Source: Basidiobolus meristosporus CBS 931.73
Taxonomy: Eukaryota > Basidiobolomycota > Basidiobolomycetes > Basidiobolales > Basidiobolaceae
Assembly (NCBI GenBank): GCA_002104905.1
Contig: MCFE01000637.1
Span: forward strand, 1-50,969
DNA: 50,969 bases
Direction of reading: 5' to 3'
The position numbers and the translations under genes are program-made. The notes under the pieces were generated by a model. The model worked only from the letters and a program-made list of their open reading frames with translations. It had not been told where the DNA came from and did no database searches. Positions within the stretch are counted from its first letter, which is position 1. Each line of letters begins with the position of its first letter. This document shows, piece by piece, positions 22,059 to 31,904 of this stretch.

Positions 22059-24104
22059 GCCCATTTTGTTGGAGAATATCCATTTTTTGACCTTTTTTTT
22101 GGATCAATGTTGTGCATGGTGTGTAAGGCATAAAAGGATTGAGGACATGCACTTGGTACTCAGTACCCATGGCACTCTGAACCTAGCTCCTGTAGCTTGT
22201 ATCATGTCTCAAAAATGCATGGCACTATCTAAGTACACTGCTACTATCCAGCACTATATTTAAATATTAGCCCTAAAGTTGTGCAAGATGTGTAAAAGCA
22301 CAGGAGAACTGAAGACATGCATCTGATACTCAAAACCCATGGCACTCTAAATCTAGCTCCTGTGGTCCATATAAAGGATTATTACTCTTCCACTCTTTGT
22401 GTTGTGGCAAATCACTTGGTTGTATATCTGTTGCGGTTGATCATCATATTTATGATGGCAGGAAAGCTATTATTAATACCAAAGGTGATAGTGGTGCTTC
22501 TAACTTTGCCAAAGAAATTCAAATTTATGCTTGTGTATCTGGTCATGATTATTACTAGATGTTGCAGTTGATAGATATAGTTTTCACAAACAACTCACTG
22601 AAAAGGATCTTAAGCTAGATATTACAATGTTTGTTTTATGTTATGTGGATAAGTATATGAATTTATTTGTCCAGAAGATACAGCTAATATTTAAAGACTA
22701 AACCTGGTTGTTTCTGTCTGATGTCTTAAATGCTTCTAATATTAACAAAATTATTTTTATGGAAGCTATTTACAAAATTATTACATCCAATTATAACAGA
22801 ATCCATTCCAATCAATTTCTTAGAATCTCTGGTGATATTTTATATCTTACGTTGGATCCGCTTTTACCATTTGAATATGTTTGCAGAGCATTAACTTGGG
22901 AAACTCCTTCTCAACCAAAAGATATTTTTGAGAGAAATGTTGAATATTTAGGATGGGATGGGTTAAACAAATATAACGGTAAGGATCCTCTTGAAATTAT
23001 ACAGGCCATGCAACATATTAAAGATAAGATTTTATTTTTGGAATCTGCATTAATATATAAATGATATTATTTAATTTTGCCATTATGGTTACTTTGGTAT
23101 CAAGATAGTCATAATACATATAATCATATTATATGTTATAGAGAAGAAGAAGTTGCGTATTGTGCATCTAAACTTATTCCTAAAAAGCTTAGCGGTAAAA
23201 CTAGAGTGTTTAGGAATGGTAAGTGGGCATATTTAGATGAAGAGGACAAGAAAAAAATAATGGAGGTTTTTACTGTTAGGTTTAATATTTAAAATGTGAC
23301 TTTTTTGAATATCCATTGTTTGGTTTTATATCTATATTAGATAATTATATGCGCATAAAAGCCAAATATATGCAAAGAGGTTCTGATAAAGATAGAAGAA
23401 TGGATTGGTTTGGAAGAAGCTTAAACTCTTTGAAAAAGATAGATTTGGCTGTTATATTGGCGCTTTTGCAAACCTTTGTAGAAAAACTTAATAACAGTCC
23501 ATCTACACATTTTGAGTTTAAAGAAATGGAAGATTTTATATGGAATAAATTAACACAAATGTGTTGTTCATCTTTAGATCCATATGTTGATATTATTAAA
23601 GAACAAAATATATTAGATAGAATTTGGGTTACAATTAATAAATGGAATGCCAAAAAGATCAGAGAGTTAATAAACCATTCACTTATGATATATAATTTAT
23701 ACATTATACTATAAATTAGGAGAGTTATATTTTTGTATTATATATTTAAATTATTTTTAAAAAGTTTTAAATTTGATATTTTATGTTTGATGTTTGATAT
23801 TTGATTTCGATGTTTGAAGTTTAAATTTTAAACTTGATATTTGATATTTGAATTTTTAATTACAAAATTTGTTTCAAACCTTATATGCTCTTACACATCC
23901 TGCAAAACATTGATCCAAACAAAAAGGTCAAAAAATGGATTTTCTCCAACAAAATGGGTGAAACACAGGGGCTGCTTTGCATAAAGATGCAGAGCTATGT
24001 TTCACACTCTGTGGCCAAGTTTGGGTCTTCTATGCCTCTCTGGCTTGCAATGGCACTATTTGGCACTCATGGCTCAATGTGGCACTATACAATGGAACAC
24101 TTCT
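22059..24104. mobile_element. MITE3, rearranged miniature element with AT-rich cargo
   Basis: The left part (22059-22382) contains an arm starting CCCATTTTGTTGGAG, the MITE spacer ATTAGCCCTAAAG, and then a second arm segment in the same orientation instead of the inverted one. The right arm (23885-24104) matches MITE1 from GCTCTTACACATCCTG to a decayed terminus CAATGGAACACTTCT. Between them lie 1.5 kb with no similarity to MITE1. The outer left terminus is missing. Confidence 0.65.
22383..23884 (+). other. AT-rich foreign segment with a broken unknown gene
   Basis: By eye this block is far more AT-rich than its neighbours. Three frames read as parts of one protein. 22708-23064 (IFERNVEYLGWDGLNKYNG) continues in the same frame, after a TGA at 23062-23064, into 23077-23292 (YREEEVAYCASK, EEDKKKIMEVF). 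A shift near 23283 leads into the 23316-23714 frame (KDRRMDWFGRSLNS). Third codon positions are strongly A/T. An AT-only tail follows (23700-23880). I do not recognise the family and see no Walker, GDD or DDE motif. The origin could be viral, mitochondrial-plasmid or endobacterial; none is demonstrated. Confidence 0.55.
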
Positions 24105-24139
24105 ATCAATCCCTTGAAAAAGAAATTGGGAAATGGCCA

Positions 24140-24432
24140 GTAAAGTACCATCATAGTATCAGCTGAATTCCAAGCTTATCAGAATCCACAACTCTTAATA
24201 TCTCTGTTCCTAGCAGATAGGTAGGCAAGCAAACAAGTTCTCCATGAGCAGATTAGACACATTAGCATCCATACCAAATTTGGTCAATTGCTGCCCATTA
24301 CTTCCTTCAAAAATTGCAATTGAAATCTCCAACCCAAAACACCAGCTGAATACCAGTAAAATACCATTAGAACACCAGCATAATACCATCTAAAAATCAG
24401 ATGAATTCCAAGTTTGAGATTTTTCATAGGGT
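24140..24432. repeat. Dispersed repeat D, copy 1
   Basis: About 290 bases (AGCTGAATTCCAAG ... AAGTTTGAGATTTTTCATA) recur in the same orientation at 36660-36968, with clear but incomplete identity. A run of ACACCAGC/ATACCAG units lies near its end. It is non-coding and of unknown class. Confidence 0.65.
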
Positions 24433-25295
24433 AATGTGTATGGGCTATGGAGCAAGTCTCCTGGATCTCACATATTTGACAGAAAATCTATCCATTGTGC
24501 CCAGAAAGGCTTGCTATAATGTTGATAGCTGGACTATTCCCAATGCAGATATTAGACTTGTTCTGTTGTACAGTGCCAGGGTGTGTGGTGTGATCTGCAG
24601 TCTCTCAGAACAATCAGGTGTAGTATTATAGCTACCAGTAGATAGGATCACTCTTGGCCAATTTTGCACTGTGTGGGACAATCTTGCATACTATGGCACA
24701 ATCTGGCACAATGAAGTTGGCACAGATGATTGCACCAACTTGTAATGTTTGCATCATGTGCAAGATTGAATACCACTATTATGGTAGGTGAAATACAGTA
24801 CTTGGATATATTTCTTTAATGTAAATGGAAATAAATGAGTATCACACAATAAACTACACTTATACTTACCCTTTGATTACCATCACTGCAATTGGTTGGT
24901 ATCTCAGCGGTTAGTTGGTTCAAAAGTATTCTAAAGCTGTCAGCCCCCAATTGGCTCTTTGATCAATACACAAGCTACCTGATTTGCCATCATATATCCC
25001 ATTTTGCCCATTGAGCATGTAAATCCCTGATCCTAGTGATTGAACAAGGTGTCATAGCTAGTACACTACCAATCAAATAGATGCAAGACAGATCAAACAG
25101 CTGCACTGGTGTTACAGATGATGTATATATATGCAGGGTGTTTATTTATGGGGGTTCTGTCTCAGATGTGAAACAACCTTGTTATTACTTATATCTAAAA
25201 TTTAGTGATCACTGATTTAGGGTGGTTCAAGTTGGATTGCAAAAAAAGTGAGTTGCTGGGATTATGACAAATAATAGCAATTCAAAGCTATTGCA

Positions 25296-26279
25296 TCATC
25301 TGCTCCTAGGTTTTTTTCTCACAGGGATTACTACAGAGTTATTTTGTAGTGATTCACTTTGCACACCTAAACTACTTCCTTGTTGACTATCATCTTGGCT
25401 ACTTGTGTATTTGTAGTCATTATTTTGCCTCTTAGTTGATGAGTGCAATGCTGCAGCTTGGCTGTGCTTAATTGCTCCCAATGATGCTGCTGAGCTGGCC
25501 TGCAGTGTTACACACTGATGTGTTCTTTTACTTGCAAAAGGCTCTGGTGGTGGAGGCACTTCATGTGGGTCATCATCAGTCAGTTGGCCAGAAGACACTT
25601 GCTGATGGTCAGGTGTTATGGCATGTGCAGGTGCAACTTGATGGGCTGGAATGGTCCTTGGCTGAGTTTGATGTGATGCTGCTTGTTGACGCAATTTGGC
25701 CCACGTTGACTTGAAGCAGGGTACTCTTGTAAAGGGTGTTGGTGTAGTTTGGACTGACTTGCACTGGTGCGCTGAAGTTGCAAGGGACAGTAAGGAATTC
25801 AGCAAAGAGTACTGGCATGATCTAGACAATGTTGCTTGCAGTCTGTATTCTTCCTCTTAAAGCTTACCTTCTGATTCCTCAATGAATTTACCTACCCTCT
25901 GTCTGATACTTTGGAATTGTTGCCTGGATGAGTCCTGTGTATATTGCTCTTGGATGGCACTTAGCTCTACTAATATATCATGTAACACATTAGTCATTTG
26001 AGGCAAAAACTCACTCAAAATCTCTTTGGTTCCTAGGATTGAGGCCCAAACAGATGTGTCAGGCCTACACTGTGCAAATTGCGCACAAAATTGTTCCTGC
26101 TTGGCTTCCTCATCAAATCCCCTCACTCTCAGCTTATTCTTGATTTCAACACATGTCTTGTTATATATCTTCTTACATATATCTGCTGGTATCTTGATGT
26201 AGAACTCTTGCCACAGCTTTCTACTAAGGCTCTTCCATCTCTGCTGACATTCTGAGGTATCTAGTTCTGCTAGATTAAT
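25296..26279 (-). pseudogene. Harbinger accessory gene of element A, cut by B
   Basis: Two adjacent minus-strand frames form the gene: 25857-26279 (begins within LAELDTSECQQRWKSLSRKL, then IRQRVGKFIEESE) and 25296-25829 (SQDDSQQGSSLGVQSES, ending in a basic VRKKPRSR). PIF/Harbinger elements usually encode a second DNA-binding, Myb-like protein that brings transposase to the nucleus. The Trp-bearing helical N-terminus and basic C-terminus suit that role, but I cannot confirm a Myb fold. Element B interrupts the gene at the N-terminal side; the upstream remainder lies at about 29675-29950. Confidence 0.6.
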
Positions 26280-27011
26280 AGACTTGTTCCATTGTACCGT
26301 GCCAGGGCGTGCGGCGCAATCCGCGGTCGCAAAGAACAATTGGGCACGATATTATAGCTACTAGAAGACAGGATTGTTCTTGGACAATTTCGCACTATGC
26401 GGGACAATCTCGCACACTATGGCACAATCTGACACGATGAGGTTGGCACGGATGATCGCGCCAACTCGTAATGTTTGCATCACGTGCGCGATTGGATACC
26501 ACTATAATGGCAGGTAAAATCCGGTATTTGGATATGTTTCTTTAATGTAAATGGAAATAAATGTGTATCACACTATAAACTACACTGATACTTACCATTT
26601 TGGTTACCCTCACTCCAATTGGACGGTATCTTGGTCCAAAAGTATCCTGAAGCTGGCAGCCCCCAATTGGCTCATTGACTACTGAAAAAGTTACCTGATT
26701 TGCCGTCAAATATCCCATTTTGCCCATTGAGCAAGTAAATCCCTGATCCTAGTGATTGGACAAGGTGTCATAGCTAGCACGCAAGCAATTGTGTAGGTGC
26801 AAAACAGATCCAATAGCTGCACTGGTATTACAGATGACGTATATATATGCAGGGTGTTTATTTATAGGGGTTCTGTCTTGAATGTGAGACAAACTTGATA
26901 TTACTTATATCAAAAATTTGATGATCACTGATTTGCAATGGCTCAATTCGGATCGCAAAAAAAAAGGGTTGTTGGGATCATTATGAATGTGAGAAATTCA
27001 AAGCGATCGCA

Positions 27012-28244
27012 TCATCTTCTCCTGGGTTTCTTTCTCACAGGGATTACTACTGAAGCATTTGGAAGTGACTCACTTTGCACACCTATACTACTTCCTGGCT
27101 GACTATCATCTTGGCTACTTGTGTATTTGTAGTTGGTATTTTGCCTCCTAGTTGATGAGTGCAATGCTGCAGCTTGGCCGCACTGAATTGCTCCAACTGA
27201 ACCAACTGAACCGGCCTGTAGTGCCACGCGCTGACGCGTTCTTTTACTTGCCAAGGGCTCTGGTGGTTGAGGCACTTCATGTTGGTCATCATCAGTCAGT
27301 TCACCAGAAGTAACTTGCTGATGGTCAGGCAAAACGGCACACGCAGGCGTGCCTTGACGCGTTGAGGTGGCCCTTGGCTGAGTTTGATGTGATGCCGCAT
27401 GTTGACGCGACTTGGTCCGCTCCAATGGACTCGTGTCTAAATGAGCAGTTTGGCGAGTTCTTGTAGTTTTGCTCTGAAGCACGCGCGTTGACTCGACTTG
27501 GGGCATTCTGGTAAAGGGTGTTGGCGTCGTCTGGACTGATGTGCGCCAGCGCACTGTGGTTGCAAGAGATGGTAGGGAATCCAGCAAGGCGTGCTGGCGC
27601 GATCTGGACGATGTTGCTCACGGTCTGTATTCTTCCTCCTGAAGCTCACCATCTGATTCCTCAAGGTATTCACTTACCCTCTGTCTGATACTTTGGAGCT
27701 GTTGCCTGGATGAGTCCTGTGTATTTTGCTCTTGGAAGCCACTTAGCTCTACTAATATATCACGTAGTACATTAGTCATTTGAGGCAAAAACTCATTCAA
27801 AATCTCTTTGGTTCCCAAATTTGAGGCACAAATGGACACGTCCGGCCCGTACTGTGCAAATTGCGCACAAAATCGTTCCCGCGTGGCTTCTTCGTCAAAT
27901 CCCCTCACTCTCAGCTCATTCTTGATTTCAATACTTGTCTTGTTATATATCTTTTTACATACATTGGCTGGCATCTTGATGTAGAACTCATGCCACAGCT
28001 TTCTACTCAAATTCTTCCATCTTTGTCAACTCTCTGAGGTATCTAGTTCTGCTAGATTAATCAGTAGTGCCCAAATATTTGTATGAAGGCTCATCATAGA
28101 CACTTGGGCCATACTAAAATCATTTGGCAAAAACTTGAACGGATCCAACATCAACTTTTCCGGTCCGGACCACGCTTCTGAGCTGGGGGATGGGTTTTGT
28201 CTGGGTTGTACTAAAGATGAGTTGAGGCTTGGTATGGGGACCAT
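27012..28244 (-). pseudogene. Harbinger accessory gene of element B
   Basis: The gene starts at 28244 (MVPIPSLNSSLVQPRQ), runs to LAELDTSES, and meets a TGA at about 28027 where A has Gln codons. It resumes in frame as QRWKNLSRKLWHEFY (27618-28010) and continues in another frame at 27012-27587, ending VIPVRKKPRRR. A GT...AG segment near 27600-27660 (GGTGAGC to GTCCAG) might be an intron but does not restore frame as I read it. The basic tail could be a nuclear signal. In PIF/Harbinger elements the second gene assists transposase; whether this copy is functional is doubtful. Confidence 0.6.
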
Positions 28245-28603
28245 AGCAACGGATTTGGATACTTTTACAGCAGTATATTGGCATCAACCTGGTCTTATAT
28301 GAAATATATATGAAAACTGATGTGATTGTTGAATTTTCCATATATTATGCATGATGCATCTCGGATTGCATTGACATGGATCAGATCACATCAATCGCTG
28401 ATTTCCTATTTGATTATAGACCTATGATTAAAGCCTCAATAAAAGTACCAAGGCATTGTTTGCGGATGATTTTTGCGACATAATGATGGGATATATGGCA
28501 ATTGATGGAGATTTAACCATAATGTATTAAAAATCAGATAAATAAGGCGGATTGCGCCAAATCAATTCAAACCGCCTTAATACAATCATCCATCAATTTT
28601 AAT
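28245..28603. promoter_or_regulatory. Divergent promoter region of element B
   Basis: This spacer of about 360 bases separates the minus-strand accessory gene from the plus-strand transposase. It contains an AT-rich block (GAAATATATATGAAAAC near 28300) and is conserved in A (about 29840-30210). Part of it, from ATAATGATGGGATA onward, is also present in fragment C. No specific promoter element is certain. Confidence 0.4.
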
Positions 28604-29488
28604 ATGACTTACTCATCTCAATGGTCTTTTCTCATCAATCCCATCACTACCACTGGATTTCCTTTTGACACACTGGAGGAGATCTATACCAAGTACTGTG
28701 GACCATCAACCCCAATCTACTCAAGGAGATCCCTTGTTAAGCTTCTCTGCTATTACAAGAACTATTGCCCTACAAGGTTTCATCCCACCATCCATGGCAA
28801 CAAAAGTCCTAGAAGCTTTCATTCCCAGCTGAAAGCAATTGAGAACCACCTTGCAGAGGGTATGAATGACTTAGAGCAAGCTTGGAATACTAGGTTCAGA
28901 AGCTTCAATAGACTTCCATATCCCAGAGTGTTCAGCAACAGGTTCCATATCAGGAGTATTTTGGATACCTTCCCAGTGAGGATTAACAGACCTTCTAAAG
29001 GGCAGAGGCACTTTTATTCTGGCAAGTACAAGGCACACTGTGTGAAGTTTCAAGCACTGTCTGACATTGAGGGTAGCATCATCTGGTTTAGTGGGCCATT
29101 TGCTGGAAGTAGGCATGACAAAGCACTCTGGGTAGAGAATCATCCTGAATTCAGTAGAGGGGAGAAATGTATGGCAGACTTAGCCTATATAGGAGAGGAT
29201 TGTCAGAGATTAGGATGTATTACAGCTTATAGGAAGCCAAGGAATGGTGTGCTTAGCAGGAAGCAGAAGCTCTACAATGAGATATTTAATCATTTCAGAG
29301 TAAGGGTAGAGCACACATTTGGATATCTGAAGAGATTCAGCATATTGGCAGGTAAATACAGAGGAAAGTCATATATAGGTGAAAACAGCAGAATAGGTAA
29401 AATAGTTAAGATACTTATTAATGCGCAGTATGTTCATACAAGAAGACATCCACTGAGAGAAATGTGTCTGGAGCATTATGAAGAGTAA
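28604..29488 (+). CDS. PIF/Harbinger-like DDE transposase of element B
   Basis: This intact 294-residue protein has DDE_Tnp_4 (Harbinger nuclease) features. The candidate catalytic residues are D121 in RSILDTFPVRINRP, D192 in MADLAYIGEDC and E236 in RVRVEHTFGYLKRF; the GSRHDKALW box at 169-177 corresponds to the conserved HD motif of the family. The N-terminus (1-100) is short, and the protein is smaller than typical plant PIF transposases of 350-400 residues. The ATG follows an AT-rich leader. The same gene is broken in A and truncated in C, so B is the only plausible source of transposase here. Confidence 0.85.
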   Translation: MTYSSQWSFLINPITTTGFPFDTLEEIYTKYCGPSTPIYSRRSLVKLLCYYKNYCPTRFHPTIHGNKSPRSFHSQLKAIENHLAEGMNDLEQAWNTRFRSFNRLPYPRVFSNRFHIRSILDTFPVRINRPSKGQRHFYSGKYKAHCVKFQALSDIEGSIIWFSGPFAGSRHDKALWVENHPEFSRGEKCMADLAYIGEDCQRLGCITAYRKPRNGVLSRKQKLYNEIFNHFRVRVEHTFGYLKRFSILAGKYRGKSYIGENSRIGKIVKILINAQYVHTRRHPLREMCLEHYEE

Positions 29489-29579
29489 ATAAAGCAAGGA
29501 AAACACTATTCTGAGCAATATAAGTAAGATTGAGTAAAATTACCAGTAGCTGTATCATACCACTGGCATCATGGTAGAA

Positions 29580-29671
29580 ATTATAGTGCCAGATAGTGCC
29601 ATAGAGTGCCAGATTGATCCGGCACTATAAACAGGCTGGCACTATGTGGCACTATCCAACGGAACAAGTCT
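29580..29671. promoter_or_regulatory. Subterminal AGTGCC motif array at right end of B
   Basis: Six AGTGCC or GGCACT hexamers occur in about 80 bases ending at the right terminus. Similar motifs fill the arms of the miniature elements. Clustered short subterminal motifs are typical transposase-binding sites in DNA transposons; binding here is inference. Confidence 0.5.
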
Positions 29672-29674
29672 AAT

Positions 29675-30216
29675 GAGTAGTGCCCACATATCTGTATGAA
29701 GGCTCATCATACATACTTGGGCAATACAAAAATCATTTGGCAAGAACTCAAACAGATTCAACATTGACTTCTCCAGTCTGGATCACACTAGTGAGCTGGG
29801 GGATGGGTTTTGTCTGGGTTGTACTAAAGATGAGTTGAGACTTGGTATAGGGACCATAGCAACAGATGTGGATACTTATACAGTAGTGTATTGGCATCAA
29901 CCTGGTCTTATATGATGCATATATGAAAACTAATGTGATTATTGAGTTTTCCATGTATTATGCATGATGCATCTTGGATTGCATTGACCTGGATTGGATC
30001 CCATCAATTGCAAATTTCCTATTTGATTATAGATTTGTGAGTAAAGCATCAACAAAATTACCAAATTGTTGTTTCAGGATGATTCTTGCAACATAATGAT
30101 GGGATACATGGCAATTGATGGAGACTCCATCATAATGCATGGAAAATTAGATTAATAGAGTAGATTGTGCCATATTGAATCAATACACCTCAGCCCAATC
30201 ACCTACCAAACTTAAT
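29675..30216 (-). pseudogene. Element A: 5' remainder of accessory gene and promoter region
   Basis: This continues element A after B's exit point (GAGTAGTGCCCACATATC). It is collinear with 28060-28600 of B. The accessory reading frame contains stops here and the divergent spacer follows. Confidence 0.6.
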
Positions 30217-31101
30217 ATGACTTACTCATCTGAATGGTCTTTTCTCATCAATCCCATCACTACAACTGAATTTCCTTTTTACACACTAGAGGAGATCTAT
30301 ACTAAGTACTGTGGATCATCTACCCCAATCTACTCAAGTAGATCCCTAGTTAAGCTTCTCTGCTATTACAAGTACTATTGCCCTGCAAGGTTTCATCCCA
30401 CTATCCATGGCAACAAAAGTCATGGATGCTATCATTCCCAGCTGACAGCAGTGGATAACCACCTTGCAGAGGATTTGAATGACTTAGAGCAAGCTTGGAA
30501 TACTACATTCAGAAGCTCCAATTGAGTTCCATATCCCAGAGTGTTCAGCAACAGGCTCTATATAAGTGGTATTTTAGATATCTTCCCAGTCAGGATTAAC
30601 AGACCTTCTAGAGGGCAGAGGCACTTTTATTCTGGCAAGTATAAGGCACACTGTGTGAAGTTTCAAGCACTGTCTGACATTGAGGGTAACATCATCTAGC
30701 TTAGTGGGCCATTTGCTGGCAGTAGGCATGACAAAGCACTTTGGGTAGAAAATTGTCCTGAATTCAATTGAGGGGAGGAATGTATGGCTGACTTAGCTTA
30801 TATAGGAGAGGATTGTCAGAGGTTAGGATGCATTACAGCACTTAGGAAGCCAAGGAATGGTGTGCTTAGCAGGAAGCAGATGCTCAACAATGAGATACTT
30901 AATCATTTCAGAGTGAGGGCAGAGCATACATTTAGATATCCAAAGAGATTCAGCATATTGGCTGGTAAATACAGAGGAAAGTCATATATAGGAGAAAACA
31001 GCAAAATAGGTAAAATAGCTAAGATACTTATTAATGCACAGTATACCCATACAAGAAGACATCCACTGAGAGAAATGTGTCTGGAGCATTATGAAGAGTA
31101 A
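30217..31101 (+). pseudogene. Broken Harbinger transposase of element A
   Basis: The sequence is collinear with the intact gene at 28604-29488. An early TGA at about 30523 ends the first frame after FRSSN. A TGG codon has become TAG near 30697 (ATCTAGCTTAGTGGG where B has ATCTGGTTT). The C-terminal frame resumes at 30784 with MADLAYIGEDC and still holds the Glu region (RVRAEHTFRYPKRF). Confidence 0.85.
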
Positions 31102-31205
31102 ATAAAGCAAGGAAGGCACTGTTCTGAGCAGCAAAAGTCAGATTAAATAAAATTACCAGTGACTATATCCTACCGCTGGCACTATAATTTCTGCCATTAT
31201 ACCAG

Positions 31206-31904
31206 TAGTAGGCTATTATTACTGGCATCTTTACTCTATCTTGGCTTCCTATAAGCTGCAATACATCCTAATCTCTGACAATCCTCTTCTATAAAAGCTA
31301 AGTCTGCCATCAATTTCTTTGCAATTCTGAAATCTGGAGGATTCTCTACCCAGAGTGCTTTGTCATGCCAACTTCCAGCATATGGCCCATAAAACCAGAC
31401 AATGATACCCTCAATATCAGACAGTGCCTGAAACTTCACACAGTGTGCTTTATACTTGCCAGAATCAAAGTGCATCCACCTTCTAGAAGGTCCATTAATC
31501 CTGATTGGGAAGGTATCAAAAATACTCCTTATATGGAACCTGTTGCTGAACACTCTGGGAATGAATGCTTCTAGGACTTTTGTTGCTATGTATGGTGGGA
31601 TGAAACCTTGTAGGGCAATAGTTCTTGTAATAGCAAAGAAGCTTGATAAGGGATTGCCTTGAGTAGATTGGGCTAGATGGTCCACAGCATTTGGTATACA
31701 TCTGCTCTAGTGTGGCAAAAGGAAATCCAGTGCTAGTGATGGGATTGATGAGAAAAGACCACTCAGAATACCAAGTCATATCAAGATTGGTAGGTGATTG
31801 GGCTGAGTTAACTTTAATTAATTTGGTTCAATCACTTTATTTATCTGATTTTCCATGCATTATGATTGAGTCTCCATCAATTGCCATGTATCCCATCATT
31901 ATGC
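31206..31904 (-). pseudogene. Fragment C: inverted truncated Harbinger transposase
   Basis: On the minus strand, 31779-31236 encodes the N-terminal two thirds of the same transposase (MTWYSEWSFLINPITSTGFP; later MADLAFIEEDCQRLGC), with a frameshift near 31660 and a stop after YRKPR. The catalytic Glu region is absent. Its leader (31780-31904) matches B and A up to CATAATGATGGG and then switches to unrelated sequence. It meets element A head to head near 31205. Confidence 0.8.

Larger units (their letters stand above)
26280..29671. mobile_element. Element B, complete PIF/Harbinger-like DNA transposon
   Basis: This 3392-base element is bounded by inverted termini (AGACTTGTTCCATTGTACCG on the left; on the right the complement of AGACTTGTTCCGTTGGATAG) and a 3-base AAT duplication (26277-26279, 29672-29674). 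It lies in element A, and the unoccupied site is visible in B's own copy of the same gene (GCTAGATTAATCAGTAG near 28060). It carries two divergent genes, a DDE transposase (plus) and an accessory protein (minus), with a shared intergenic region of about 360 bases. AGTGCC/GGCACT motifs are dense inside the right end. Confidence 0.9.
24554..31205. mobile_element. Element A, old PIF/Harbinger-like transposon hosting B
   Basis: The left terminus AGACTTGTTCTGTTGTACAG starts at 24554. Its content matches element B in order: subterminal GGCAC-type motifs, a minus-strand accessory gene, a plus-strand transposase, then a 3' tail. B is inserted at 26280-29671 within the accessory gene. The right end breaks off near 31205 where an inverted fragment C begins, so no right terminus is seen. 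CpG sites retained in B are mostly TG or CA here. Confidence 0.85.

Noticed and set aside
22708-23714. The AT-rich frames as a mitovirus RdRp or a DDE transposase
   Set aside because: I see no GDD, Walker or DDE signature, so neither assignment can be supported.
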